From Carettochelys insculpta (lineage: Eukaryota; Chordata; Testudines; Carettochelyidae): a DNA stretch of 64,000 nucleotides. Below the pieces are notes generated by a model that worked only from the letters and a program-made list of their open reading frames with translations, searched no databases and had not been told where the DNA came from. The stretch is from positions 238,126,501 to 238,190,500 of the forward strand of contig NC_134137.1 in the NCBI RefSeq assembly GCF_033958435.1. Reading direction: 5' to 3'. Within the stretch, counting starts at the first letter, position 1; every line of letters starts with the position of its first letter. The position numbers and the translations under genes are program-made. Shown one piece after another: positions 45,476-57,600 of this stretch.

Positions 45476-48124
45476 TTCTGTAGCAGTGAAAAATAATCTT
45501 TCATAAAGACTTAAAATGTTATGTAATTATGGAATGTACACAAAGGCATACAAAATTATTAAGTGTCGTCCTGCAATAAGAAAAACGCAGGGTATTATCT
45601 GGCTTTGCTCACATGGGAGAGGTAAAGTATTCTGTTAAGCTTGTTATTTAACTTCACCATTGATGCTAGATATTATTACACCAGCACCTAATCTCTTCAG
45701 TCACAGACCAAGACCCCATTGCACTAGGGACTGTACAAACAAAAACATAGCCCCTGCCCCCAAGGGGCTTGCATGATAAGAAGGTTATGCTTTATGGCAC
45801 CAAGAGCTAAAAATTGTCACTTGGGAACTGCCCTGAGGAGGAGATGATGTAGATTGTACCACCTCAGGGAAGGACAGCCTTTAATTTGTGCCAGGGCTGC
45901 CCTGGCAAGTCTAGGCTTGGCAGTTCATAATCCTGGCACCTCTGAACTAAGCTACATCTGTAATGAATGTAAAAAAAATTGCCTGAGCCCTGGCACCTCT
46001 TTTATTAAGCACTGAAGACAGACTAGCCCTCAGGCAACCAGGAAGACCCTCTCCTTCCAAGCTTCCTGAACCGAAGGATATTGGTATTAGGCTGCTTGTC
46101 ACCCTCTTTCCATAAGCCAATGCAGGGGAAGGACATACCTCTGTTGACATGTGTGACTCCTATGCTGCACAGAGGGCCAGCAGTAATCATGGGGGTTGTG
46201 ATAGGCAGTTGATATTGTGTGGGTGCTCAAGGAGCAGTGAAGGGGTTTTGTGTTCTGACCCACTCTCCGTTGCCCCCACAAAAGGGGCCAGAGAAGTCTG
46301 GCCCACAGTGTTCAATTAAAAAAAGTCCAGTCTTCCAAGACTACATGCTTGTTGGTAGCCTCCCCTCTATTTTTGTCCAGGGCCAGGTTCCTGAATGACT
46401 GTCCTACTATGTGAATGAATAATGTCAGCCATAGGTTCATTGCTTCACAGAAAGTCTGCTGAAACTGATGTCATTCTTCTAATGTGAGTATGCATTAAAA
46501 AAAGCAACCACCCAGGACTTCCTTGTCATTTCCCAGTAATTAGAGCTTGCTTTCATGTGAACATCAGCTGGTTTTTAATGCTATCTAGATGGAATGTTAA
46601 GGATGTGACATATTTAGCTAGTCAAATACTTGGTTGAAACTCATGACTATTTCCAGGGCATATAATGTGACTTAGAATTGGACATTCTTTAAGATATTAA
46701 GAATGCATCAGGATGAATGCTAATGTTAGCTGTGATTCTTATTTGTATTCAGTAGGGTACAAGGATTGAATCCCAAAGATCCTGTTGCAAAACAGAGACC
46801 TTACATGGCCTCATGTGCTAATAGTCCTGATAAGATCAAGGATATTGGACAGGTGCGGATGTTCATTTGTTGTGTGTGTGTGTGTTTTTTTTAAGGCACT
46901 GACATATCAAAATTGAAATCAATGTATCGGGGCCATGTGCTAGTATTAAATAGCTTGTTAACTCCACAAGTAATCCTATTGACTTCAGTGCAATTGCTTT
47001 TCAAGGAGGGTGCTATTCAATGTGTCTAGCTATTTATGTGACACAAGTAATCCAAATGCTGAAAGACTTTAATGAAATGTCCCATAGTCATACTGGGCTC
47101 TGCAAAACCTGACACTACAGAACTCTATGTGGTTTTCCTTTCATTTTCATTGTTTTAAAATTCAGTATCAGAGTTTTGTTTATTTGAATGTTTAAAATTG
47201 ATGAAAGCTCCCATCCCAAGCACTAGACCGTACTTTAACTTAAAACTGACAAGAAGTTCTACTAAATTACTTATAGAGGATTGTGCATAGTGAGTATGTT
47301 ATAATCAAATTCTACCACAAAACCTAATCATGCTCTCTCTACAAATAATCCTGTCTTACACCATGCTAGTTCCTGCCTAATCAAGGATTCCCATTGATCT
47401 GAATAGAATCAATCCACAAATACACAAGAGAGAGATAACTACCTCTACTATTACTTAACCCTCGTACTCCATGTGGAGTGCAAGTCACCTACAAGTCTTC
47501 CTCACTTCGCTCTGTCTTGGGACAAAACTTCTAGGTGGCTCCAGGAATACCCCAGTTATTTTCCTTCAGTCTCAGTAGACCTCCGTGTTGCCTGAGGTCT
47601 TCCTCTTCTGCCCATTCCTTGTCATGGTTAGCTGGATTGTGTGTCTGAAGGACCCAGAGAGCTATGTCAGTGAGATCTTCAGTTCATTGAAGGGTCATGC
47701 AAACTGAACAGGTGAAAGGGTTGAGACCAGACAAATATGGATCACCTCTGCCTGGGGTAAAAGGGGTTGGCTGAGGGTTAACATCTCTCCGTAAAAACCC
47801 AAAAGTTACAGAAACATCTAGGAAGAAACCTACAACCACACAAGTCGTGGCAGGAGTTGACAATCTGCTCAGACTTAGTATGAAGCACATCAGGGAAAGC
47901 TGAAGATGACTCAGCAAACAAAACACAATAGTATAAAATAAAATTATCAATATGGAACCTAACTGACTCTTGATGTAATCTAAACATAATATGAATCTAA
48001 GCCTTAAAAAGCCTTTATGATCAAATATTCCCTTTACATTGCTAATTTTGTCTGACCTAATCAAATTGATTTGATGAACATTATGGCTGTTTGCTGCTTA
48101 ATATAAGTAAGAAAGGGTTCCTGT
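45476..48124. other. Mostly unassigned sequence
   Basis: An L2/MIR-type tail on minus lies at about 45708-45778 and a (TG)n tract at about 46869-46885. Nothing else was recognised; open frames are short and featureless. Confidence 0.4.
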
Positions 48125-48587
48125 CAGTGTTCCCGCTAAGATTTTAAAACCATGTGCAGACTAAATTTTGTTATGTGCACTTAGGCATGTGCAGATGTGC
48201 ACCACTAGCATAAATACATGCTGCTGTCTGTAAATGCTCTGGTAATCAGCTGGGCAGCATCTGAGGCTGCGTTTACACTTACCAGGAAGGTCAACGGCTG
48301 CTACGCAATTTTTGGTATGCCTATCACATAACAAAAATCGACTTTGCAACTGTCGACTTCCATGCCTGTCTTCACGGCAGAAGGTCCATGGAAGCACTCC
48401 TCCTGTCAACCTTCCTTAGTACCATGCAGCTCAAAAGAAGTTCTGGGGTTGGCATTGACCTCGTGCATGCATGAAATGGTCCCCCGGAAGATTGACCAGG
48501 AGCAGCCTATCTTCTTTGTTAAATCCAGCTGTAGCATCATTTGTCTCTCCTGAGGCTGTCCAAGCACTCAGCTCACAGTGAACACTG
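48125..48587 (+). mobile_element. hAT-like MITE, CAGTGTTCC family (copy 3), split
   Basis: It starts CAGTGTTCCCGCTAAG and ends GTGAACACTG, with flanks gttcctgt and gttcctta (6 of 8). It is collinear with 26720-26908, but a foldback MITE (48265-about 48534) sits in its right half. Confidence 0.8.
48265..48534. mobile_element. Foldback MITE, GTCGAC family, nested
   Basis: The left end GGCTGCGTTTACACTTACC and a diverged right end near 'aaatccagctg' enclose 'aggaaggtcaacggctgc', 'aactgtcgacttccatgc' and 'ctcctgtcaaccttcct'. The interior differs from the TTCGAA families, but the terminus is the same. Confidence 0.65.
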
Positions 48588-49436
48588 GTTCCTTAGCATT
48601 CTATAAACTATTTGTGTCTATATATTAGAAATATTGTGGAGACCATAATACCACAGTTCCACCAAATGTTTGCCAGCTGCCTAGGAGGCTGATGGCCAGG
48701 GGCCCCAGCCAAATGATTCGCTTATGCACACTGGGGAACCTGCTGTTTGTCCTTGGGTTTTAGCAACTGTAATATGTTTGCAGCAAAATATCTAGTTGTC
48801 CAAAAATTAGCCAGTATAACCTAATAATTGAGTGTTACAGAATTTTTTCTTAACAAATAGGTCTACTCTGGCTTTTCCAAATTACTGTAATTAATGAAGC
48901 TCTATTATGTTTCTGCAATTTTCTAACTCAGCTGCAATTACTTGACAATCCTGCTGCAATTCACGTAGGATTTTACATATATAATTTTTCATGTGTATCC
49001 ACATCAGTCAGTACACTAATCAACTTATCTGTTCGGGGTCTGTAATATTTCCAGTTCCTTTGGTGGGTAAAGAATATGATTAAACCAAATGATACAGTAC
49101 CATAATAGATAGCTGCAATGCAGAACATAATTTTGGTCTTAGACAGTTATGTTCTTTTGGATGCTCTAATGGCTACTTAGAACAGAGGTAAGGGATGATA
49201 ATGTGGGCTGGCTAAGATATGCAAAGAAGATGTGTATCAGCTGTGGCATTGCTAGAGAACTACCAGACTCCAGACTAGCCAGCGTGTTCATGTATGTGTA
49301 ATGTCCATGTTTGCCTAATGCAGTTCTCTGACTCCAGGAATGAAATGCTAGGCCCCTAATAAGTTCCAGATGGATTAGAACATAAGTCCTACTTGTTCTG
49401 CAGCACACTGTGCCAATAAAATATTGTCTTCTTTCA
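48588..49436. other. Unassigned sequence
   Basis: No gene or repeat was recognised. Confidence 0.4.
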
Positions 49437-49560
49437 CTGTTCCCTGCAGTGGCTTCTCATTCAATGTAGAGTACAATATAGGGTTTTTGAAGCCTCGCAT
49501 GGAACTGGTCCCCAACTACCTGAAAGGCTGTCTCTCTTTATGGCCAGGCTCTCCCAGAAT
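49437..49560 (+). mobile_element. L2-like LINE coding relic
   Basis: Conceptual translation shows SLQWLLIQCRVQYRVFEASH and then GTGPQLPERLSLY, resembling the conserved LHWLPV..R...K segment near the ORF2 C-terminus of L2-clade LINEs. It is short and decayed. Confidence 0.5.
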
Positions 49561-51179
49561 AGATAGATGCTGTTGGAGTAATGAAACTGATGTGCAATGA
49601 AGGGAGTCATGACCACAGTGGACAGAACTTTTTCAGGAACTGAAACAAGACTGAGGCATTCACTAAAAGATTAAATAACCTCATGGCATTCAGAGCTAAA
49701 CACAAGACTCTTCCCTCCTCTTTTCATAGACTTTCTGGCATAGAGTTTTTTATGTTTGTCAGAAATGGCTGGCAGGGAAAGAGAGATATTTTCATTTGTA
49801 CTTAAGGGACCTTGTGTGACAAAGATAGAAACCAAACTCCTCTATTGAAGTCTCTTGACTACCCAAGTTGTAAATATAAAATCCAGTGAATTAGACCTCT
49901 TTCTTTTGATTCCTAAATTATTTGCAAATTAATCTTCATTTCTGCAAATTTGTTATTCTTAAATATTCTGGATGAATAATATTCAGCATTTTGGCTCTTC
50001 ATATATTCTTCACTTTTGCCTTCTACAATTCATTCTTCTCAATGTTTGGTTAGTCACTTAAGGCAATGGTATTGTTTCTGTTCTAAAATTAATTAATGGG
50101 AACTTATTAAACTGGTTAATAACAAAGGACAAATAGCAAATATGAGTTCAGACTAATTTACTAATGGCCTTTCAATGATCAGAGTGTCAATTATCAGAGA
50201 CTGTTTCTATGTGTAGTTTGTGTTTGAAGAACACATCAAAAATTAGATCTGGACAAAAATTGTTTGAAAAATGACATCCATGATTAAAAATCACCTTTTT
50301 AAAATGAAAGCTTTCATGGAATTTTTTTCTTTTTTCCCTCAAAATTTTCCAGTTTTACAAACAATTTTTTCCCAAAGAACAAAAGCTCTCTTTTGTGCTT
50401 CCCATTGAAACAAAGGGAATTTTTTATGGATTGTAAAAAAAATCTTGTTTCTATTGAAATTTTTTAGTGGAGGACGCTTATTTTCCAAGCAGGTTTATCA
50501 TATTCAGCTAGTCAGAGGTTAGATAACTGGAGCTTCACTATGAAAATAGTGAATAAAAATGAATATCTTTGTTTTCAGGTGAAAAGAGTTATGTGTTAAG
50601 AATGGCCAATCAACTTATTGAGATGCTAAGAAAAAAAAGCCCATGCAGATATTTGCAGCAGGTGTATAATAAAGGACATGAGCATCATTAAACTGAACAA
50701 ATATTTCAAATTTTACTGAATATTCTTGAAGGATGCAAATTGATCTATTCTTGACTTTCTTTGTCACAGTGGCAGATGTTAATCACTGAGTGATTCAAGT
50801 GGAACTTCCAACCTGCATGATTTTGTTTTTGGCTTCATCTTCTTATCACTCAGCATTTACAACTTCTGTGCTGAAGTTCAAATTACCCTTTTTGCAAATT
50901 ACTTGGGTGCCTCTTCCTCTTCAGATTTGTACATGCATCCACCAACAAGTTTCTAAAAAGGGTGGTCAAAAATATTGATGGGCTAACAACAAAAGACTTG
51001 TTGGTTTAAGGTAAGGTTGCTAGTCTGTCACAGACCATGATGATATTGTCACAATTCTAATCTACGATGATGCATATGACTTTGAAGTCTGAACCCTAAT
51101 GCACAGTCAGCCTCACTGGGGGCACAGGAAGTCCATATCTAACATGTTTGTCACAGCTCTGTGGTGCCTGTCATGTGCA
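49561..51179. other. Unassigned AT-rich sequence
   Basis: No gene or repeat was recognised. T-rich and A-rich low-complexity stretches occur at 50280-50470. Confidence 0.4.
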
Positions 51180-51400
51180 GTCTGGAGACAGTTCTGGTGG
51201 CCCCACTCAAACTTGTTACATGCTGATCCTGTCAGAAACCACCAATGAGTCCTGTTTTGAACCATTTGTTCAAGTTCTTTGGGACTGATGCCTGTCTATT
51301 GGAGACTGCTCTTCAAGTGATCTTTGAAGTGCTTATACAGAGGGTCTCCTTTCTGTTGCCCTGACTCAGCTCCCCATAAACGTCTGCTCTGAGAGACTGT
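51180..51400 (-). mobile_element. Possible non-LTR retrotransposon C-terminal relic
   Basis: On minus, pieces reading YGELSQG, then KHFKDHLKSSLQ, a stop, and TGISPKELEQMVQNRTHWW resemble the conserved ORF2 C-terminal block (YGEL..G...KGR...F.D.LK..L) of a non-LTR LINE lineage. The reading frame shifts at least once. Assignment is from memory and needs a search. Confidence 0.4.
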
Positions 51401-51806
51401 GGCCTTCCATTTTGATCCATTTAAGATGTGATCACAACAGCATTTCCTTAATGCTGGTGGTCTTTAGCTGTATTACACTGGATCTCATTGTGCCTTTTCA
51501 GATAGCTTAAAGAGCCATCTGCTTTTAGAAATCTCTTTGCTGTTTACGTACCTGACGATTATGATCAAGTCACCTCTTCAGGAAACTAAACTGACGGAGA
51601 TTCTTAAGTATAAATGCTTAGATGAATATGATACCCTGTGATACCAATTAACTCACTGATTAATGCAACCTTTCTTTCAGTAATGGTCAGACAACATACC
51701 ATAAACAGAAATCCAGGTAACAACTATTCAGTCTGTGTCAAGATGTAACTGCATCTCAACAACTGACAACATAAAACTATACTTGAACTACTACACTTAC
51801 ATATTA
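51401..51806. other. Unassigned sequence
   Basis: No gene or repeat was recognised. Confidence 0.4.
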
Positions 51807-52169
51807 CACTAGAACCTCTGTGTTCCAAGTGTCCCTGATCCAGGAACACCCATGATATAGACTCTGGCAGGGGGAGGAAGAAGTGGCTCTGCTCATTGCT
51901 GCACCCCTCCCACCCAGTTGTGGGAGCGGTAGCAGAGCAACACACTTGTGTGGAGGCTTTTTCCCACCTCTCCCATAGCTGTAAGGGGGTGGTGCCTGGT
52001 AGTGGTGGTGGGTGTGTGTGGAGCCACATGTGCTCCTGTGAGTGGGATGCCAGGTAAGTGCCCCACCCTTCAACCCCTTCCTGCACTCTCCTGCTCTTTA
52101 TTATCCCCAAAATTCCTTAATTTGGTCTACCCTACTTCCAAGGGTTGCTGGATTAAAGAGGTTCAAGTG
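51807..52169. mobile_element. TA-targeted pogo/Tigger-like MITE
   Basis: The left end CACTAGAACCTCTGTGTTCC follows TA (51805-51806). The right end GGATTAAAGAGGTTCAAGTG is its diverged inverse and is followed by TC, one step from TA. It is 363 bp and non-coding. Confidence 0.7.
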
Positions 52170-53236
52170 TCGATGAGTAAAAATCAGATACAATCTGGTT
52201 ACAGAAATAGTCTTCTATAGGATATCCCATGAGCCAATGTATTCAACCAACCCAAACTGTCTTGTTCCTCGTGACATACCACTCATAAAATGATTAACCG
52301 TTCCTGGGTTGTCATCACACTACCATTGTACCAGAATAGCTGCCTTTATTTTTTTAAACACTGTATTCTATAATCATTAATCATCCAAAACACTTCAATT
52401 TGAGTGTTGTTTTTGACCACGTCTATAAAGTACTCCAGAGTTATGTAAACATGTAGTATAAGACATCAACAAAACCATTTAAATTTTTGCTCTGAAGACG
52501 TATAAATATGGATTGTATGTTATGCTTGCATTCTAATAGTGAATTGTGTCCAAAGCAACAGACAGATAATACACCTCTTTGAAAGATCTAGTTAGGTGGC
52601 TGGGTTAGGTATGACCTTACACCATTTTCCCTCCACAACAAAGCAGAAGAGGAACAGCATTTCTTTTTGTCTGAATCCTTTCCCTTATTGGATGGTGTTT
52701 CTCAGGCTGCCTCTCTGTCAATTTCCTGGCCAGTGTAAACGTCATTGCTTCCTCGGGGCTATAGAAGTAGGATTGTCCACTGTGTTTCACTGAGTCTTCT
52801 GGATACAAAGCAGATGCAGAAAGCACTGTCAGTTTTACAGAGATAGGTGGTCAGAAGCTGCTACAGGCTGCAGTCCAGAACCACTTTGTTACAGGTGATT
52901 TATGTGACACCCTTAATTTCTGAAAGCCAGATGCTTCCAAAAGGAGCTAGAAACAGTGAGACCAAAGTCTAATCTCAGTTACTTCACAGTAAATCTGGAG
53001 CATGTCCTCCCATTTCTGCGGATTTACTCTGGATGTACCCGGAGGCAATGTAGATCAGGATGCAACTCAAGCTAGTTCTATCTTTGGGTCAAATCTCTAA
53101 TAAGAATTTGTCCTGATAGTGTAATGCTTGTAATTTGATATTCCGCTGCCATTTGAGGCCCTGAAGTTTCCATGGGCCCAATGGAGCTGGAATTAGTTTC
53201 TTCCTGTTTCTTCCTGCAGTGTGAATTAAGGTAAAT
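52170..53236. other. Unassigned sequence
   Basis: No gene or repeat was recognised. Confidence 0.4.
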
Positions 53237-54939
53237 TATAGAATCATAGAATCATAGAACACTAGGACCGGAAAGGGCCTTGAGAGGCCATCGAGTCCAG
53301 TCCCCTGCCCCGACGGCAGGACCGACCACTATCTACACCATCCCTGATAGACATCTATCTAATCTGTTCTTAAATATCTCCAGCGAGGGAGATTCTACAA
53401 CCTCCCTTGGCAACTTATTCCAGTACTTGACCACCCTGACAGTTAGGAACTTTTTCCTAATGTCCAACCTAAACTTCCCTTGCTGCAGCTTAAGTCCATT
53501 GCCTCTTGTTCTCTCCTCAGAGGCCAAGAAGAACAAGTTTTCTCCCTCCTCCTTATGACACCCTTTAAGATATCTGAAAACTGCTATCATGTCCCCCCTC
53601 AATCTTCTCTTTTCCAAGCTAAACAAGCCCAATTCTTTCAGCCTTTCTTCATAAGTCATGTTCTCCAGACCTTTTATCATTCTAGTTGCTCTTCTCTGGA
53701 CCTTCTCTAATTTCTCTACATCTTTCTTGAATTGGGGTGCCCAGAACTGGACACAATATTCCAGCTGAGGCCTAACCAGCGCAGAGTAGAGCGGAAGAAT
53801 GATTTCTCGTGTCTTGTTCACAACACACCTGCTAATGCATCCCAGAATCATGTTTGCTTTTTTTGCAACAGCATCACACTGTTGACTCATATTTAACTTG
53901 TGATCTACTAGAACCCCTAGATCCCTTTCTGCTCTACTCCTTCCTAGACAGTCTTTTCCCATTTTGTATGTGTGAAACAGATTATTCCTTCCTAAGTGCA
54001 GCACCTTACATTTATCTTTATTAAACTTCATCCTGTTTACTTCAGACCATTTCTCCAATTTACCTAGATCATTCTGAATTATGACCCTATCCTCCAATGT
54101 AGTTGCAACCCCTCCCAGCTTGGTATCATCTGCAAACTTAATAAGCGTACTTTCTATGCCAATATCCAAATCATTAATGAAGATATTGAACAGAACTGGT
54201 CCCAAAACAGACCCCTGCAGAACCCCACTTGTTATGCTTTTCCAGCAGGATTGAGCACCATTAACAACTACTCTCTGGGTACGATTAGCCAGCCAGTTAT
54301 GCACCCACCTTATTGCAGCCCCATTTAAGTTGGACTTGCCTAGTTTGTCGATAAGAATATTATGCGAGACCGTATCAAATGCTTTACTAAAGTCTAGGTA
54401 TACCACATCTACTGCTTCTCCCTTATCTACGAGTCTCGTTATCGTGTCAAAAAAAGCTATCAGGTTGGTTTGACATGATTTGTTTTTTACAAAACCATGC
54501 TGGCTGTTCCCTATCACTTGACTACCTTCCAAGTGCTTGCAGATGACTTCCTTAACTACCTGCTCCATTACCTTTCCTGGCACAGAAGTTAAGCTGACTG
54601 GCCTGTAATTTCCTGGGTTGTTCTTGTTCCCCTTTTTGTAGATGGGCACTATATTTGCCCTCTTCCAGTCTTCTGGAATCTCTCCTGTCTCCCATGACTT
54701 TCCAAAAATGAGAGCTAACGGCTCAGTTACCTCTTCTATCAGCTCCTTGAGGATTCTAGGATGCATTTCATCAGGCCCTGGTGACTTGCAGACATCTAAT
54801 TTTTCCAAATGGTTTTTAACTTGTTCTTTTTTTATTTCAAAAACTAACTCTACCCCTTTTCCACCAGCATTCACTATGTCAGGCATTCCTTCAGACTTCT
54901 CTGTGAAGACCAAAACAAAGAAGTCATTAATTAGTTTTA
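53237..54939 (-). mobile_element. CR1 LINE, 5'-truncated, intact RT frame
   Basis: The element is read on minus. The 3' end is the ATTCTATG-repeat tail at the plus-strand left edge (53237-53265). A continuous frame of 526 codons (54913 to 53333) covers the reverse transcriptase and C-terminal domain of ORF2p. It is the best-preserved coding sequence in the window. The 5' part with the apurinic-type endonuclease and ORF1 is missing, as in most CR1 insertions. Its left (5') edge abuts the MITE at 54940-55265. Confidence 0.95.
53333..54913 (-). CDS. CR1 ORF2p reverse transcriptase, N-truncated
   Basis: The 526-residue frame begins at VFTEKSEG near the endonuclease-RT linker. RT motifs follow in order: [72 protein letters not shown] (catalytic Asp), [20 protein letters not shown] and the catalytic box [10 protein letters not shown]. 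The C-terminal part has [20 protein letters not shown] and ends [11 protein letters not shown], the usual CR1 end. There is no stop or frameshift, unlike other CR1 copies here. Without the endonuclease it cannot retrotranspose by itself, and no promoter is visible. The start at Met is arbitrary, because the frame is open a little further upstream. Confidence 0.93.
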   Translation of the reverse strand: MVFTEKSEGMPDIVNAGGKGVELVFEIKKEQVKNHLEKLDVCKSPGPDEMHPRILKELIEEVTEPLALIFGKSWETGEIPEDWKRANIVPIYKKGNKNNPGNYRPVSLTSVPGKVMEQVVKEVICKHLEGSQVIGNSQHGFVKNKSCQTNLIAFFDTITRLVDKGEAVDVVYLDFSKAFDTVSHNILIDKLGKSNLNGAAIRWVHNWLANRTQRVVVNGAQSCWKSITSGVLQGSVLGPVLFNIFINDLDIGIESTLIKFADDTKLGGVATTLEDRVIIQNDLGKLEKWSEVNRMKFNKDKCKVLHLGRNNLFHTYKMGKDCLGRSRAERDLGVLVDHKLNMSQQCDAVAKKANMILGCISRCVVNKTREIILPLYSALVRPQLEYCVQFWAPQFKKDVEKLEKVQRRATRMIKGLENMTYEERLKELGLFSLEKRRLRGDMIAVFRYLKGCHKEEGENLFFLASEERTRGNGLKLQQGKFRLDIRKKFLTVRVVKYWNKLPREVVESPSLEIFKNRLDRCLSGMV

Positions 54940-55265
54940 GGCTATGCCTATACTTGGAACTGTGGGGTGTGATTCCTCCCTCACACAGACATTAGTGCTC
55001 CTTGAGCGAGTGTGCTAAAAATACTAGCATAGCCATGGTGCCATGGGCAGTAGGGAGCAGCAGAATGGACTGACAGTGATAAATACATACTCATGGGATT
55101 CAAGCAGGGTTGTGCTTGGCATAGATGGCCTGTGCCATCACTCACCACGGCTCAGCCTACCATGGCTACGCTATACTTTTTTGTGTGCTAACATGCTGAT
55201 AGCTAGAATGAGTACAGCCGCCTGAGCTGGGTATTACACTCCTAGATCCAACTGTAGATGTAGCT
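54940..55265. mobile_element. Foldback-related MITE with shared terminus
   Basis: Ends GGCTATGCCTATACTTGGA and TCCAACTGTAGATGTAGCT are diverged inverses. The flanks are TTA and GTA, close to a 3-bp TSD. The interior has 'agcgagtgtgctaaaaatac' and 'catggctacgctatac' blocks, different from the TTCGAA families. Confidence 0.65.
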
Positions 55266-56547
55266 GTAGTTTACGCTCTTGATTTTTCTGCCTCACCTCC
55301 AGCCGTCTGAGTGATTATTACTCCAATACAGGATGGTGTGCAAATGGCAAAGACACATTTCTGGACAATCCCAGGTAGAAACAGCATGGGCCGAGGCTTT
55401 TGCACTAGACACACCTTAGGAGTGTGTGACAGGGAATGTTTGTCTTCCTCTGAAATAACAGATATGTCACCCTGGGCATGCTTCTGGACCCCATGAACCG
55501 GTGGTTTGATCTGCTCTGACAAATCCTCACGCAAATTCTTATGCAAGGTCCCGGGGCCCCATTTTCCTCTCCTGTGGGTTATAAGTAATTCCTATTGGTT
55601 CCAATCAGCATGACTTGTATCCTATAGCAAGAGACTATTGCCCTTGGAATCTAGCCGCTCTATAATTTCCTCTCGTTTTGGCTCAGGACCAACACAGACT
55701 TTTTCACAGGTAACTAGTGCAGGGGATATAGAAAGGAGATATGCCCTCATGCTCGAGGGCATAAGCCAGCCTCCAAATGATGTGAATTCAAAGGAAAGTT
55801 CTCCTAGGGCAGTATTTCCCAAACTAATTTGGCCACGGAACACTTTTGGGCTTGGAATATATTGGCGGAACACATACATGCTGGGCGTGGTGTGTTGGCA
55901 GGCGTAGAGGATTTTATACAGAAGAAGTGCCACATGGAATGCTCAAAAGTTGATTTTAAAAAGCTAGGTTTTTAGATGTCCTATTTTACAAAGAAAAAAG
56001 GTAAATCACCTTAATAAACAACTAGTGTCCTGAGGGGATGGTTAGCAACTCTATAATTACATATAAAAATTAAAAATTAAGTTCAAAGCCAAAAGAAAGC
56101 GTCACTGTAACAGCTGAAAGAAGGATGGTGAGTGTTTTTCTTTTGTACAAAAATAGAAAGGACAAATATTGTTCAAAACAGGACTGTCGTTCCTTAAAAC
56201 TTAAAAAACATTTGTATGAAAAAGAAATGCAAAACAAATTAGGTATGGAAAGATGTTTTTAAATTTTGTGTTTTTATAAATCTGTTATTTTTACCGAAAA
56301 CTATTGGAAAATAAAAATAAGTAACATTTCACAGTTTTTTATTAAATGGGAAAAGTGTTTTTGCATCTTTTCATCACAAATCTACTGAATGTTAGAAATG
56401 ATGTAGGAGAGCTGGATCCTCATGTCAGGTGCAGCATCACACGATTTCTCTGAACATGACTCGTGCAGAAACAATCTGAATGAACTCTGATTATTTCAGC
56501 ATGAATAACATAAATATACTATTATGAACATGTTACAATTATTAATA
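55266..56547. other. Unassigned sequence with a hAT-like terminus
   Basis: CAGTATTTCCCAAACTAATTT at about 55811 followed by 'ggccacggaacacttttggg' looks like a hAT left end. No matching right end was found. The rest, including AT-rich 55960-56540, is unassigned. Confidence 0.4.
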
Positions 56548-57598
56548 CAGTAAACCCTTGATTTAATGAACTAATGGGGGAAGGGGTGCCCATTAATGCC
56601 AAAAGTCTGTGAAATCCAAATGGTTATTCTGTACGACGATGCACTGACCTGCACTGTCCATCACTCACTCACTCCTCTCCTCTTCCCAACCTCTTCCCTT
56701 CCCCCCTTCTGCCTCATTCTTTCCCTCATGCCTCCTTCTCCCTCTCCTATTTACTGAGAGAGGAGCTGCATGCCGGCCTGTCTCCTTCTACCTCCTGCAG
56801 CTCCAAACAGCCCGTGCAAAGTCAGAGTGTGGCTTCTGTGGCTTCTGCCCCCAGGCAGCAGCCTCCAATGCAACAGATGCTGTTCAGTGCCATTGCAGGC
56901 AGTGGTGTCAAGGTGTTGACATGTTCTGCACACACAGGGCTGGGAAGGAGAGGTCCCATGCCCCACTACAGCTCCGTGTCTCCCATGCATCTCTCTGGGG
57001 CCTTGGCATGCAGAAAGGCTGCCCCATGGGTGTGCGCTGCTGAGCAGGGCTGCAGGTGACAGGTGCCTCACCTCTGTGACAAACTGCAATGGTTTGTTCC
57101 ACCGGGGAGGGGGTGAGCAACGCTGCTGCTGCTGCTGCTGCTGCTGCTGCAGTCCAGGTGAGGGGTGAGGCGGGGTGGGCGCCAGCCCTGACCCTGCTGC
57201 AGCCACCTGGGCGCCTCTGCTATCTCGCCCAGATGCCCTGTGTCAGAAGAGGGGAAGAAGAGCACCTTGTGCTGTGGGGCCTGCTGCCTCTGCCACTCAT
57301 CCACCAGCAGTGCCAGCACTGCCTGAGCACCAGGGCTGCGCCACCTACCCAATGCTGCTAGGGTTGTGCATGGCAGGGTGACATGAGGGCCGCCAGTGCA
57401 GGACTGAGGTCTTGAAGCTCATGGGTAACATGCCAGGGTGGGCGGGTAATAAGGGGTGTGGAACCCGCATGCCAGACCCACCGCCGACACAATCTCTGCT
57501 CCTCAGTCCAACGGAGCCCTCCACAGTAGCACCAGTGGACAGTGTCCGTTGTTTCTGAAGTCTGTTCTATAGCTGCCCATTCAATCGAGGTTTTACTG
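56548..57598. mobile_element. pogo/mariner-like MITE with TA duplication
   Basis: The ends CAGTAAACCCTTGATTTA and TCAATCGAGGTTTTACTG match as an inverted repeat at about 15 of 18 positions. TA flanks both sides (56546-56547 and 57599-57600). The 1051-bp interior is C/T- and G-rich. It carries a CTG repeat and several open frames without recognisable domains, so no transposase is called. The left terminus resembles the motif at 1526. Confidence 0.82.
57122..57151. repeat. (CTG)n / (CAG)n microsatellite, about 10 units
   Basis: Ten near-uninterrupted GCT units lie inside the MITE. On minus they would encode a short polyGln run in a frame with no other protein-like feature. Confidence 0.95.
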
Positions 57599-57600
57599 TA

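Noticed and set aside
57068..57352. Frame with a polyGln run on minus
   Set aside because: The run is the CTG microsatellite and the rest of the frame has no protein-like feature.
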